Assembly: GCA_946894095.1 (NCBI GenBank) | Contig: OX335650.1 | Coordinates: 2,666,001-2,730,000 of the forward strand | DNA: 64,000 nt | Origin: Incurvaria masculella | Taxonomy: Eukaryota; Arthropoda; Insecta; Lepidoptera; Incurvariidae | Direction of reading: 5' to 3' | Part shown: piece after piece, positions 44,293-55,955 of the stretch | Layout: every line of letters begins with the position of its first letter | Numbering within the stretch: the first letter of the stretch is position 1 | Notes under the pieces: generated by a model | What the model saw: the letters and a program-made list of their open reading frames with translations, nothing else | What the model was told of the DNA's origin: nothing | Databases searched by the model: none | Made by a program: the position numbers and the translations under genes

Positions 44293-44865
44293 GTCTCATA
44301 ATATCATTTGAACTTATAATATCATAGATATTGGGCTGTAAAATTGTAAGAAAGTAAAACGATTGACCATAATTCTGATTTTTTAACGTTACAACTGAAA
44401 TTACATATAGCATTCCTAGAAATAAAATATTATTCGATAGGAAAAGAAAGTGGATCAGGTATATTTGTTGAGATTTCACGAGCTTTACGAATATTATTAC
44501 AAAAATGTAAATCCCTATTATTTAAGTAAAACAAACTATTATAACCATTGTTCAATGGGTATGATGATTTGTGCTCAAGTTCGTGTCGAAGTTGGGGGAG
44601 AAAAATATTAATAAAACTGCAATTTGTTCCATCCCTCGCTTATACTCGATCTATTATTTAGACTTTCTATATTATGTAAGAGGGGAGATCATGATGTCTG
44701 TTGTCTCATACATAAATGGTTTTGCAGTAGTCCGGTTCTATATATTATATATTTTACATGCGCTTGTTCAGGGGCCGTGATAACAAAACTGATATAAAAT
44801 CACTATTTCATCTGCTATTCGGTCGCTATTCTATTCTGCATACACATCATATTCTTAAAAAACTA
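44293..44865. other. Unique AT-rich DNA
   Basis: No supported feature. Confidence 0.5.
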
Positions 44866-45658
44866 ATTATTTAAAAATATAAAAAACCCGACAGCGTAAA
44901 AAATTGTAACTTAAAATTGACTTAGTAAACTAACTGAAAAGATAGAAACAACTTGAAAAATTAAATATTTGTTGTGTTTGAATGATCATGGTTGACAGTG
45001 TTTACAAACGCAGTCAGAGGCATCAAATAGCCCCAGTACGTTCCATAGTAAATGACTAGCGATTTTATGGATTATTTCGGTGGAGCAAGAAAATACGTGG
45101 TGGGGGAAGTTCCAATATCCTATCTTTCATTTTTATGTCTAAAGTGAGGTTTTTTTTTCTCGTTCTCGGTGTCACCGATCATCATGAAATTTACATAGGT
45201 ACACTTTCAATGAATTTAATAACAAAAAAAAATATAAATCATAGTTCAACTATTTGATGCACAATATGAATTATGTAATGATATATTATATATTTCCCAA
45301 TACATTCCATTATTAATGACTAGCGATTTTCTTAGTGATATGGGTATAGCAAAAATAAACTTATTGAGACAAATTATAATCTCCTAACTGTCATATAATA
45401 AATACGAAAGTAAGTTTGTCTGTTTCGCGAACTCAACCGACCATCGTGAAATTTGCATAGGCACACCATTGAAAATATAAATCGTAGTTAATGTATCTTA
45501 TGCCTCCGACTGCGTTTGTAAACACTGTCAACCATGATCATTCAAACACAACAAATATTTAATTTTTCAACTTGTTTCTATCTTTTCAGTTCGTTTATTA
45601 AGTCAATTTTAAGTTACAATTTTTTACGCTGTCGGGTTTTTTATATTTTTAAATAATT
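44866..45658. mobile_element. Element with about 160-bp terminal inverted repeats
   Basis: AATTATTTAAAAATATAAAA then AACCCGACAGCGTAAAAAAT begins the left arm; the right arm is its inverse to 45658. Arms 44866-45029 and about 45496-45658 differ by only a few bases. Inside, two related halves (TGACTAGCGATTTTATGGAT and TGACTAGCGATTTTCTTAGT) show an internal duplication. No transposase. Confidence 0.85.
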
Positions 45659-45763
45659 TGTTTTATTTTAATTATTTTTAGTTTTCGTACAGCATGCATT
45701 TATCATTTAAATATCTGCACGTTAATAAATTCCAACGAAAGTAAGGTTAGGTATTATTATGGA

Positions 45764-46132
45764 ACCTGACATGGATGGCTAATGTAACACAACTACCGTC
45801 ATGATATAAGCCTAATTCAACAAATTCCAGAAGGAATTAGGTGACAGGTCAGGACCTTCCTTTACACAGAATCACGGCTGCACACGGATACCATGGGTGG
45901 AAAATACAGACAATGATCTATTGCCACTTCGTCCATAGTTTTTCCTAATGCGGTGATACCAACCCAGGCGGGATTAACCCTGTCACCTAGTAGGGTAAGG
46001 TGACCTACAGTTTTACATGGGTTCCGAACCATGAACAACTCGCAAGGTAAAGTGGTGTATAACAGATGCGAGGATTTGAGCCCATAACCTCTTGCACAAA
46101 AGGCAATATTTTAGTCCCTACACTACGAGGTG
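45764..46132 (-). mobile_element. SINE with a different tRNA-like head
   Basis: Tail and body are the shared ones (ACCTGACATGGATGGCTAAT, AACCCAGGCGGGATTAACCC, GTGACCTACAGTTTTACATG). The head on minus is ACCTCGTAGTGTAGGGACTA and GGGCTCAAATCCTCGCATCT, unlike the heads at 4996 or 25842. Confidence 0.75.
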
Positions 46133-46272
46133 TAACAAATAGAGTTTTTTGATTGATATTAAAACAAAACTACATTTTCTAAAAGTTTCTTCATGTTATC
46201 TTTAAGACTTTAATGAAGTCATCAGTTCATAAAATGAGATTCCCTCATTCAACGAATTTTGATCATATGCCG
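46133..46272. other. Short spacer
   Basis: Unique AT-rich DNA between elements. Confidence 0.5.
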
Positions 46273-46498
46273 ATATATACAAGGTTTTAGTGGAGGTATG
46301 GTCCAAACGTTAACGTATTCCTTGGCATATTTGAAACAAAACGGATATACTTACATTTTATTTGTAGGTATTTAAAATGTATGGGGAAAATCTTTTTCAA
46401 GTCGTACAACAAAATATCTTCTACCTTTTTAGCTCCAAATATGCCGAGGAATACGTGGTTAGCTTTTGGACCATATCTCCGTTAACACCCTATATATG
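46273..46498. mobile_element. MITE with imperfect inverted ends of about 60 bp
   Basis: GAGGTATGGTCCAAACG and ACGTATTCCTTGGCATATTT at the left are inverted as AAATATGCCGAGGAATACGT and TTTTGGACCATATCTCC at the right. Both outer ends are ATATATAC/GTATATA-like. Confidence 0.7.
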
Positions 46499-46590
46499 GT
46501 TTTTTTAGAATCTCCCTCTCATCATCGTTGACTACAGTTACACTAAATTTATAAGCGAACAGTTTGACACTCAAATCCTGTGGTTATATA

Positions 46591-47634
46591 CAGGGTCTGT
46601 CACTCGAAGTGTTACCAATTGAAAATGATGTTATTTAGTTAATTGAAGTACGGTTCGTTAAAAATTATATCACAATAAAACATTTAATTTTAAGAAAATA
46701 ATTGTTATTGTTCGATATAGCCTCCTTTGATCCATAGATAAGAGCTTTCTGAGACGATCCTGAGTGTTGTTGGAACGTCCAGCGTTTCGTACTGCATTGT
46801 TTACACGTGCACATGGTATGAGCGCCTCATTTAACACCTTTTGCACACACTTGCTGGTTGACTTTGACGCCCTTCTCGATAAACACGAGTGAATAGCGAC
46901 CATTTGCGGTCACTGCAGCCGAGACCATAACAGAAGCGGGCGCTTGCTTACGAACGGGAACTCCATCGTCTAAATTCTCGTTGGATTTGCCCTGTAGCCA
47001 AACACGAAAATGTTGTTTGTTTATATACTGTTAGACAGTAAACATTTTTTCATCAGAAAAAACAATGTTTTCCAGATCGCCACGCAAGACTTTCATTGCT
47101 TGAGCTCTTTGTAGTCGAACTGCCTTCTGCGCTGAACTAAGATGCTGTAATTTTTGTATCTTGGTGGTAGGGCTTCAGTTGCATTTCTTTTTGTTTCAGT
47201 ATGCGCCGATTACTTGAGTCGGGTATTGTCTGACTTTTCGCAAATTTTGCAGAACGCTCGTGAGGATTTCTTTGAATTCGAGCCTTTACCTTTCGAACCA
47301 TATCATGTGATACTGCTATTTTCGGATGACCGCCTCTATGCCGTTTAGCAATGCTAGGTTATAACGCTTAATGGTTCGATGCACTAACATTTTGTTCACA
47401 TGTTAATGTCGGAGCTCCCGAACGATGACTGGTTGTGATTTTCCGGTCAAATACAAAACGATCACAATGTTAGGTTTAATATCCATTGCGAAAATGTATT
47501 ATACAATTCAAATTTGTTCCCGCTCTTTTCGCCCACTTAAAAACAATGAAACAAATTAACGTTTCACCAAAATTTGGCGCGCTGTCATTATTATTTTGAA
47601 AATAGAAGTAACAGTTCAAGTGACGGACCTAATC
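46591..47634 (-). mobile_element. Tc1/mariner-superfamily transposon, degenerate, with both ends
   Basis: The ends CAGGGTCTGTCACTCGAAGT... and, inverted, TTAGGTCCGTCACTTGAACT... match at 19 of 25 bases, and TA precedes the left end. The minus strand holds a decayed transposase: MDIKPNIVIVLYLTGKSQPV near 47480, then KVKARIQRNPHERSAKFAKS, RRILKQKEMQLKPY, NIVFSDEKMF, SLVFIEKGVKVNQQVC and RWTFQQHSGS. The DE(K) block and the FQQ block are catalytic-region neighbours in this superfamily. Stops and frameshifts make it inactive. Confidence 0.85.
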
Positions 47635-47743
47635 AAGTCAAAAACATTGTTAAAGCCATTTTTATTTAATTATTGAGCTAGTTAAGTTCCAGTTTCACAG
47701 TTTAGAACTTTAACTGGATGCGGCGTAAGAGACCTGGATTCAT

Positions 47744-47830
47744 CGTTTGCAAATATATGTGGGCCCGAGGTCCACAATCGCCCGATCGAATGTGTTACCT
47801 TGGAGCTTATAAACTGTTACATCCCAACTG
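47744..47830 (-). mobile_element. Pif1-type helicase scrap (Helitron-like)
   Basis: Minus frame reads WDVTVYKLQGNTFDRAIVDL then GP, matching the last Pif1 helicase motif (A-W-A-x-T-V/I-H/Y-K-x-Q-G-x-T-x-D-x-A-V/I-V-D-L-G). Such helicases are carried by Helitrons. The neighbouring frames are broken, so only a scrap remains. Confidence 0.5.
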
Positions 47831-48479
47831 AGCGTTTATTGTTTTTCTTGCCTCCAAAGCCCATCAAAATATAACGTTCATGATTTAATCCGTGCATGAA
47901 CTCCTGGTTTATTATTTTGAATAATATAACGTGTTAATAATATGTGATATATGATGATAAACCCAACTTTGGCAAAGCCGTGCTTTTCCTTCCCACTGCT
48001 CCCAAGGACGCACGGTTTATGATCAGCGATATTATGATGACGATCATATTTTATTTACCCTATGTAACATAGGTCCTCATCAGGGGGCTGACGACATCTT
48101 CATGGAAAGTTTTCCTATCTTTGGTAAAGCTTTTAGATATTATCAGATTGATACCGATTTTGGGCACCACAGTATCTCGGCACTGTAGGGTCGCCCTCTT
48201 GTGGAACAAGCGGACCTTCCCCAGCGTGACACCCATTGACAACGGAAGTATGGATTTATGAGCTGTGCAGGTGCAGAATGCTGATAGTAAAGCAATGATG
48301 GTGATATCGGTCTATGCGGCGACCGAGAATGTCGAAAATCTATCTGACTATCGCCCGGATCCACCACTTCCAGTTATAGTCATCCCAAAGTTATCTTTCG
48401 GTTACACCATATAATAGCCGAATATTATATAATAGCATATAGTAACCGAAGCTACATTCCATATAGCTGGAGGTAGTGA
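47831..48479. other. Unique DNA, possible further helicase-element debris
   Basis: Open minus stretches at 48060-48367 have no readable motif. Confidence 0.4.
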
Positions 48480-48845
48480 AAAGAGGAGTATATGACCTGA
48501 GTTGGTGTGACCAGCGCGCTTGCGTAAACAAATATCATTTGAATTAATTTTTAACGTTAAATATTTTGATGTTTTTGGAATTTCTTATTCCAAATTACAT
48601 TTAAACATATAAGTTGCGTACCTTTTTGTAAACTATTTAAAAAACCCTTTAGTTTGATATCCCACTCGATAGGTTTCAAGAAAAAAAATATTGAAAACAC
48701 ATAAATTGGCGCCAAAAATCAGCCATGATTTTTTTTTATGATTTTGATATACCCAGTGTCACTCTCACAATTAAGACGAATGTAACGACACCTCTCAAGC
48801 TAAAATCCATCAAGCCGTTTAGGCTGCAGGGGGCGACAAAGAAAT

Positions 48846-48876
<31 letters not shown>

Positions 48877-48935
48877 CATACATACATACACTCGAAAAAC
48901 ATAACCCTCCTTCTTTCGCAGTCTTGTAAAAAAAG
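48480..48935. repeat. Dispersed repeat with (CATA)n tract
   Basis: AAATTGGCGCCAAAAATCAG, GCCGTTTAGGCTGCAGGG, a CATA microsatellite (48849-48892), then ACTCGAAAAACATAACCCTC and CGCAGTCTTGTAAAAA. I remember this tail from many moth genomic sequences, class unknown. The left limit is uncertain. Confidence 0.5.
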
Positions 48936-50469
48936 CAACGTACTTGCTTATATGTTACGAAAAAGTATATTATACTTAAGTTAACCTTGGACTGTACCTT
49001 CGTAACACAGGTACAATTTCAAAAGTTAAGTGTATAGACGACCGGGGGTTTAAATTTGAAGACGAATCGCACGCGACAGTTTGCTTTCTGGTTCGAGTCT
49101 TGCCTTGCTCTAGTGAATTTTCGTTCTAGATTTCATCATTTAGTTTAGTTTCTTTTACTATTTCACAATATCAAGGACTTTTGGTTTCAAGCAGTTGAGA
49201 ATCATGTTAAATTTGTGCAATTCTTTAAGCAAGATAGATTTGTTATAGGTATTTTCTAGTGTTATTTGGGCTAATGGATTACTCATATATAATTTTGACT
49301 ATCTGATAAAGATGAAACATTTCGATATCTAAGTTGTATTTTTGAAATTTCTTCTTTCTTAACATTATTAAGTCACACATTTCATCTGATTTCAGTAGTT
49401 ATATGAATTTATTGTATCTTAAATTGTTTTTATTGTTTATTCATCATCCATCGACCGTACACTGCACTCGGATTTGTAATATTTTATCATTTTATCATTA
49501 GCCAGTTCGGCAATCCCAGCGAAGAAGAACTGGCAAGAAACTCCGCTGGTTTTTTTAACGTCCACTTAGTCTAAGCTCACATAAGTATAAAGTACAAACA
49601 ATTAATATCATATGCAACAGTTCATGACAAATATCAGTTTGTTTGTAAAGACTATGCCCGCCATAAAATAAATTATCATTTTTAATTGCAGTATACTATT
49701 TTTCTAGTAGACTTTTTTCGGGTCCAACCTGTGATTTCATTTTTTGAAAATGCATTTTCCGCGATTGTGTTACCATCATAATTTCGGCGTGGCATTAATA
49801 AGTTGTATTTTTTTAAACGAATATTTGTTACTGGTGCAGTATGTTTATCGGAAATATAAATAGTTATATTTACTGTAGAGTTGGATAGAGCAAAGAATAT
49901 ATACAGGGGGCCATAATAAAATATTTTACGAAAAAGTGAACTGATATGATGCCAACCGATCTCTGGGAATGTTAGGCCTTTGGCACGAACATTTCGACGG
50001 TAACCTATGGGAGAGTCGAACGCTCATCGATCCATTCGCCAGGTGCCTAAACGGATCAGGACTCCTCGGTTAAACGTCTATTACACGAGCCTGCGTTTAC
50101 TGCCACTTCATAAATAATGCAACGAGCTATGCAAATACGGCGATGTGGAGACGTGCACGTAATAATCATTAGCCACCTCAATATAACCCAGTATCCTGAA
50201 CCTGTAACACTTCAGTGCCCGTTCGGACGCATGTGTGGGGAGCACGCTTGCATCCATGCCTGTATAATCGAGCTCGATACATTAACTTACTGGGGTTAGG
50301 AAATCTAGGAGGTTGGTCAGTTAAAGACCTATCAGAAGATGAACGCACAGCTCCGCTATTTAATCCGCACGTTTAATTGTTGAGGAATACCTCGTCTAGT
50401 GCATGGAGCACCGCCTCTGTTGATTAACATGCTGTCTGTATACGACTGAGGCAGGGTAAAAGAGAAAAC
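48936..50469. other. Unique DNA with one short common repeat
   Basis: 49497-49570 (GCGAAGAAGAACTGGCAAGA, AACTCCGCTGG) is a dispersed sequence partly repeated at 17270-17320. No gene. Confidence 0.45.
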
Positions 50470-50920
50470 ACTCTTTTAAAATTTCAATAAACCTTTTGGC
50501 TATATTGTCCATATTATTGTACATTAAACCGTAGTAGAAAGTTAAATCGTAAAAAAAGTAACAACACGCAGGCGGTTTCCATCGAGTGTAAAGTTTCCGT
50601 ATATTCATGTGCAAATGTAAAATCTTTTGCACTTCATTAATTCCAATGCCTTGGTTTCTGACAAATCTAAACATATTTGTCCGTCTGTCTTTAATTACTA
50701 TCAGTACAGAAATCATAAAAGATTCGGTAACCGCAGTCGCTGAATCTGAATACAAATGATAAAAATGTGACAAATCTGAGAGGCACATAGCAAATAGCTG
50801 GTCGACCTTTAAATAAATCGTCATGGAGTTGATTAAGTCCACGTCTTAACTCACAGAACCACGAATACACAGAACTACGAGATGGAACTTCATCACCAAA
50901 TGCCAATACTAACACAATAT
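50470..50920 (-). mobile_element. Mariner transposase N-terminal half, degenerate
   Basis: Minus frames read AFGDEVPSRSSVYSWFCELR, RGLNQLHDDLFKGRP, then in another frame NQGIGINEVQKILHLHMNI and RKLYTRWKPP. These follow the order of the mariner DNA-binding region (F-G-D-E-A-P-S, W-F-x-E-F-R-R-G, R-E-G-R-P, then GIG/ILHxHL, K-x-x-x-R-W-x-P). The catalytic half is missing. It is a different family from the element at 46591. Confidence 0.8.
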
Positions 50921-50931
50921 TTTTGTATTGA

Positions 50932-50985
50932 TTTATTCAGTTTCATGAAACAAACACAACATAAGTAACAAACATAAAATACACT
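50932..50985. repeat. Copy of the 28075 repeat
   Basis: TTTATTCAGTTTCATGAAAC to GTAACAAACATAAAAT is identical by eye to 28075-28125. Confidence 0.7.
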
Positions 50986-51182
50986 TAATTAAATATAAAA
51001 AAATTCATCCGTTGGGACTGTTGTCATTGAAGTCTCTGGCAACTCTAGAATTGTATTTAACCCATAGCGAAAATCGTAAAAAAATCATGAAGATGCCGAC
51101 GCACAATTTTCAATGAGACGCTACGATGAAAAGAATAATGACAATCCGGCAAATTAATAAAAAAAAATTAACAAACAAAAAT
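50986..51182. other. Short AT-rich spacer
   Basis: No feature found. Confidence 0.5.
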
Positions 51183-51418
51183 AACCGACATCAAAAGAAA
51201 AAGCACTAAAAAGTAAAAAAAAAAATCCATTTTTGTAGTTACGATTTCTGTTATTTTTTGAGTCGGCGTCAGCCGGGCACGCGCTGCGCCAATCAAGAGA
51301 ACCTAACCTAACCTAACCTAACCTTGGCTGACACCGACTCAAAAAATAACAGAAATCGTAACTACCAAAATGGAAATTATTTTTTTACTTTTTAGTGCTT
51401 TTTCTTTGAAGTCCGTTA
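51183..51418. mobile_element. Foldback element F with TTAGG units inserted in its core
   Basis: Same arms as 17007-17231 (AACCGACATCAAAAGAAAAA, TTTTTGTAGTTACGATTTCT and inverse). The core reads AATCAAGAGAACC, then four AACCT-type units (51302-51325), then TTGGCTGACACCG. The other copy has AAGAGAACCTTGGCT with no units. Confidence 0.85.
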
Positions 51419-51419
51419 T

Positions 51420-51947
51420 TTTTAACCGATTTCAAAAAAAGGAGGAGGTTATCAATTCGTCTGTATGTTTTTTTTTTGTTTTTTTTTTTAAGTTTGTAAC
51501 CTCATAACTTTTTTCTGGGTGAACCGATTTTGATGCTTTTTCTTTGAAGTCGGTTATTTTTTTTGTTAAATTTTTTTTTGTTAAATTTTTTTTAATTTGT
51601 TTATTTTTAGTGAATCTAAAGTACACTTACTAATTTGTACACGTCCTTTCCAATAAAAAAAGAATCACCTAAATCGGTTGGCGTTATATTGAGTTATTCG
51701 TCCATTTGTCGCGCACATCTTAATACAAATTTAAGACTTTTATGATTTTCTCATGGATATCATTGTCAGAACTTAATCAAATTAAAATGGGACCATTTGG
51801 GAAGCACTAGCTATCATTTAAAAAAATAATCATCAAAATCGGTTTACCCAGGAAAAAGTTATGAGGTAACAAACATAAAAAAAACAAAAAAAAAAAAACA
51901 TACAGACGAATTGATAACGTCCTCCTTTTTTGAAGTCGGTTAAAAAT
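51420..51947. mobile_element. AACCGACTTC-family element with long inverted arms
   Basis: Arms 51420-51537 (TTTAACCGATTTCAAAAAAA, GAGGTTATCAATTCGTCTGT, GTGAACCGATTTTGATG) and 51828-51947 are inverted. The core is shared in inverse orientation with 16760-17000. No transposase. Confidence 0.8.
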
Positions 51948-52867
51948 TAACATGTTCTCAGTAAGTTCTATTCTCAAATGTCGTGATTGGATTTTTATTT
52001 CTTTCATTGTAAGTGGCCAGTTATAGAATGTTTCAGTATGCCTCACGCAGGCCCCACATATGCAGTGAGGAAAATCAACTTATGATATTTTGATCTGAGT
52101 TGCTGCATTTGTTCTGAACTATACAGTGTGCTGTCTATGGATGATATATTGGATAAGTAAATCCGTAACTTGCATTTAAACATAAAATAAGTAGATGTTA
52201 AAAAATGTCTAGCGCAGTGTCATGCCAGTTATATTTAGTTGTAAATATGAAAAGTTTGAGTGCAGTGTTTTGCGTGAATGTTAAATAAATACGTAGAATA
52301 AAGAACCAGTTTTAACGTAAGTTTTTATTTCTCTTTCACTACAAAATACTGAAATAAAAATAAAAATATTTTCAACTATGCTCATGCTCATTGGAAACTC
52401 ATTTGAAATGTAATCGTACTTAAAAATTGGTTGCGACCGAAACTATTCTCTCATTATTGAAAAGCCAGTCAATTTAACGATAATACTATGCAACTGCATC
52501 GTTTACGTTAGCTCTGCATTGGCAGATAGCAAAGCTCGTTTTGATAATGCACTGGCAAGTACCTATGTCAAATTTATCCTGAACAACATTTGCCGACATG
52601 CGGGTGCTTTTGTTAGAAATGATCAGCAGATATATTGCACAATTGCATCTCATGCTCTTATTGATGTTATGAAACACGTGGTATTAATGTTCCTGCGAAA
52701 TATATACCGAGTTCGCGAAAATCTTTCTACTGAATTATGCCATGAAACAATGATTAAGATTCTAACACGATTGTTTTTAAACTGTTTAAATAATACGGTA
52801 AAAATAGAATAAATACTCGCGAGAAACAATTAAGTGACGTACTTTACAATATTTAACTGCGCATGTA
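51948..52867. other. Unique DNA
   Basis: Frames at 52486-52812 are open on both strands without motifs; chance is likely. Confidence 0.45.
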
Positions 52868-53047
52868 AGGCTAATTAATGCCGCACCGACCGTCGTCATA
52901 TTAGTCCAACACACCACATTGCCGCGGAAATTGCGCGGAATTGGCATCGCCACAATCAGAGCAAGGAGACTTATAGTTTTACATGGATTACGAACCATGG
53001 ACCAGCTCGCCTTCGTAACTAAATGACCTTATCAACTCAAAAAGCGA
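52868..53047 (-). mobile_element. Diverged SINE fragment
   Basis: CGTCATATTAGTCCAACACA, then TTATAGTTTTACATGGATTA and CGAACCATGGACCAGCTCGC follow SINE order with much of the middle deleted. Confidence 0.6.
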
Positions 53048-53589
53048 AATTTATTAATAAGAGTGAAAAACTTTTGTGCAGTCTAAAACATGATGTTTGG
53101 CCAAGACACAAAATGCACAATGTTGTGTCATTTCGACCCGTGATCAGTCCTTCAAGATTAGTCGTAGGATTTTTTCGTAATAATTTAATAATAATTACGA
53201 AATTAAATTTATAATTTATATCGTTTATACACCCTTATCAAAAATGCAGCGATTGTGAATGATCTATTGAAACTCGGAACGTTTTTTAAAACACGTCTTC
53301 AAACATTTGATCTGGTATGTCCATATGTCCTGCCAGAGACAGAACTGTGGGTAGCTGTAAAGGCACCATGGTAAGCTCTAGGCAGTTATCGTAAAATTTT
53401 ATGCTGAAATTGGGATTACTGACATTCTTCTATTTCCTCGCTCGCATATAGCGTCATTCGGGGAGCCTGTTCCATTTTCCGATGCATTTGAAGAATAATT
53501 TATTTTATTTATCTTACAGCACACAAATCATTTTTTATGATTTTAATGGATAAACAATTTTTTATTTTGCGAGTGTTCATTTTATTATG
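53048..53589. other. Unique DNA
   Basis: No feature found. Confidence 0.5.
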
Positions 53590-54236
53590 ATACTAGCTGA
53601 GGTACCAGGCTCCGCTCGGGTCAATGTCGTTTTTGATTGATGGCGGGCTGGTCAAAAAGGCTAGTCGATACTAATTTACGAACAGATTAGACAATGTATA
53701 TACTTACAAAATTGGATCGCTACGCTACGTCCCGCAACTTCTAAATATGTAATATATTCGAAAATATTTATTTAAATCATATGCTGCAAAGGGAAATATA
53801 GATCTATATTAAATCAATAATGTATTTAAGGTATTTAATTGAATAAGGATTAATTTTGTATTGGTTAAAATCGCTTCGAAAATTAGCCATTATTTGTCGT
53901 AAAAAGTAAATGACAAAAAAATGTTTTTGTGGGATATCCATAAGAGATAGACGTATACCATCGTGGAGTTTTCTGTAGACCTTTTCAATGTGTACAATAC
54001 TTAGTACATTATTTTCATAAATCTCGTAGGGTTCAGCCTGCGTTTGCAATGTAAGCGGAAAAAAATGTAATTATTTACGACATCACATTAGAAACCTCAA
54101 AAATAACATTTTTTTCCACTATTTAGATGTTATTATTTTTAAAATCCGCATTAAAATCCGTTGCGTAGTTTTAAAGATTTAAGCATACATAGGGATATAG
54201 GGACAAAGAAAGCGACTTTGTTTTATACTATGTAGC
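53590..54236. repeat. Dispersed repeat, related to 5695-6641
   Basis: Starts GATACTAGCTGAGGTACCAG and CTCCGCTCGGGTCAATGTCG (inverse of the 6595-6625 end) and closes AAAGCGACTTTGTTTTATAC. This is the common lepidopteran ACTAGCTG...GACTTTGTTTTATACTATG form. Confidence 0.5.
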
Positions 54237-55555
54237 GCTGCGACGTTATGTTTAAATATACCGAATGCCAAAAAAGAGTTCCAACTTAATATAAGACATT
54301 TATTAAGGAAATGAACTTACATCCAGTATGTTCATTTTCGTGTGAAGTCACTGTTTCACAGTGAACTTAAATTACATCCAGTAAGAGAAAACATAGCCAT
54401 AGTACTCATACCATCATCCCGAAATGGGACAATCTACATAATTAAACATAATCGTCGAAATCAACCCGATTCTAACACACCTTTCGCCGAAAGCGAGCAA
54501 CTCTCTCAAATTGCAATAAACTAAGCTATAATCTGCTGGTCGGCAAGTCGACCGAGTAAGTTGGGATACCGTCCAGTCAAAACGTCAAGTCTCTAACGGA
54601 ACAACCCGCGGTTTGCGTTTCGGAACACTCCGCCCCTGTGGTCGTTTCGCGGTGGTTACGACGCGGCGTGTGGTAGCGACTACAGTGGGACCGGCCGGCC
54701 CCCTACAATTTGTTATGTAAATGTTTCTTTTGTGAGCGGTACAGGTCCCGCGTGCGATATTTGCTTTAGTGTCCAGGCTGTGTCTCGCGGCCGTAAATAC
54801 GACCGCTAACTGTGAGGGATAGTTCGAGCGAATTCGTCGTCCCAGGGGTCAGGGTAGGTCGCCGCTTTCAGGTTCTCAGTATTCAGAATTCAGTATATGA
54901 ATTCTTGGTTTGAATGAAATATGGCTTAGAGCAGAAATACCTCGATACCTCCATTTTGATTGTTTTTTTTCAATAAAATAAAATTTCACGTTTTTTTTAA
55001 ATATTGTTTACATTACTTTTCCGATCAACGTGTAATCCACGGAGGTTGTGATATTGCTACTTACACTTGAACTACTCTTACATATTATTAGATGTAATTG
55101 TTTTTTTATACAACTGGACATGGGTAGCTGGCACACCTGCTGTTACTAACACACCGCAACACAACAACAACAACACACCGCATTTACTAGATTCTACGCC
55201 TAAAACTTAAGGATACTAGGGCTAACTCTGATAACGAAATGCTATACTGTTCTGTAGATTTTGTTCTAGTATTTGCTTACTTCATTGGGGCCGATTTTTC
55301 AATCCTCAGATAGTACTTATCAGACTGATAGTACAAATTCACGCGCTGGTCAAAAGAAGGATTGGCATTGCCGAGAATTATATATTCCATCACAATTGTC
55401 TTACTATAATTTTGCTATTAAACATACTTACTATATTGGAATCCGTCGAATGGTCATCTGGCTGTTTATCTGACTATTGAAAAATCAGCCCTAAAAAAAA
55501 AATGTCAAATTTTATACTTGCTAAGTACAAATCATACGTATATTTTAGTTTGTAA
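54237..55555. other. Unique DNA with CpG-rich island 54540-54850
   Basis: The island (GCGGTGGTTACGACGCGGCG) is compositionally promoter-like. ACAACTGGACATGGGTAGCT at about 55110 is a SINE tail scrap. Confidence 0.4.
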
Positions 55556-55955
55556 ATAAGTGAGTTGTAGTGGGTGTCTTATGCCTCTCTCGAGTCGGTG
55601 CAGGTTCGGACCCCTAACCTACAGGGGTTGCCCTCCCAGGCTTCTCGGCAGGCATGGAGCACTACCGAACATGGGAGGCCGCTACGAGCTAGCGGCGGGC
55701 TGGGTATCTCATTGCTTTGGTCTGGGTGGAGAGAGTGCTCTACCACATCAATCGGAATCGTATGATCAAGAGTGCTCCAGGAGCTGCGTGAATGGGAGCA
55801 ATGTTAGTCAGGTGGAGGTGTAGCTAAGCGTCAGCATCCTCGAATATGCGACCCGCTTGCTTGCTGACCGGAGGATTTGCTTGTAGTGAGCTACTTAAAT
55901 ACTGAGCTATTTGTATAACGTTGCATTAGCCTTTTAATAAAAAGATGTTTTTTTT
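55556..55955 (+). repeat. GC-rich retroelement-like segment
   Basis: A GC-rich stretch with two overlapping open frames (one reading VRTPNLQGLPSQASRQAWST) ends in CCTTTTAATAAAAAGATG and a T-run. The abrupt ends and polyadenylation-like tail suggest a truncated LINE 3' part. The family is not identified. Confidence 0.35.

Noticed and set aside
48849..48892. Microsatellite as a finding
   Set aside because: A simple CATA repeat inside a common dispersed repeat; not unusual.
52519..52812. 97-codon plus-strand open frame
   Set aside because: No ATG at its start, both strands are open, and no motif is visible.
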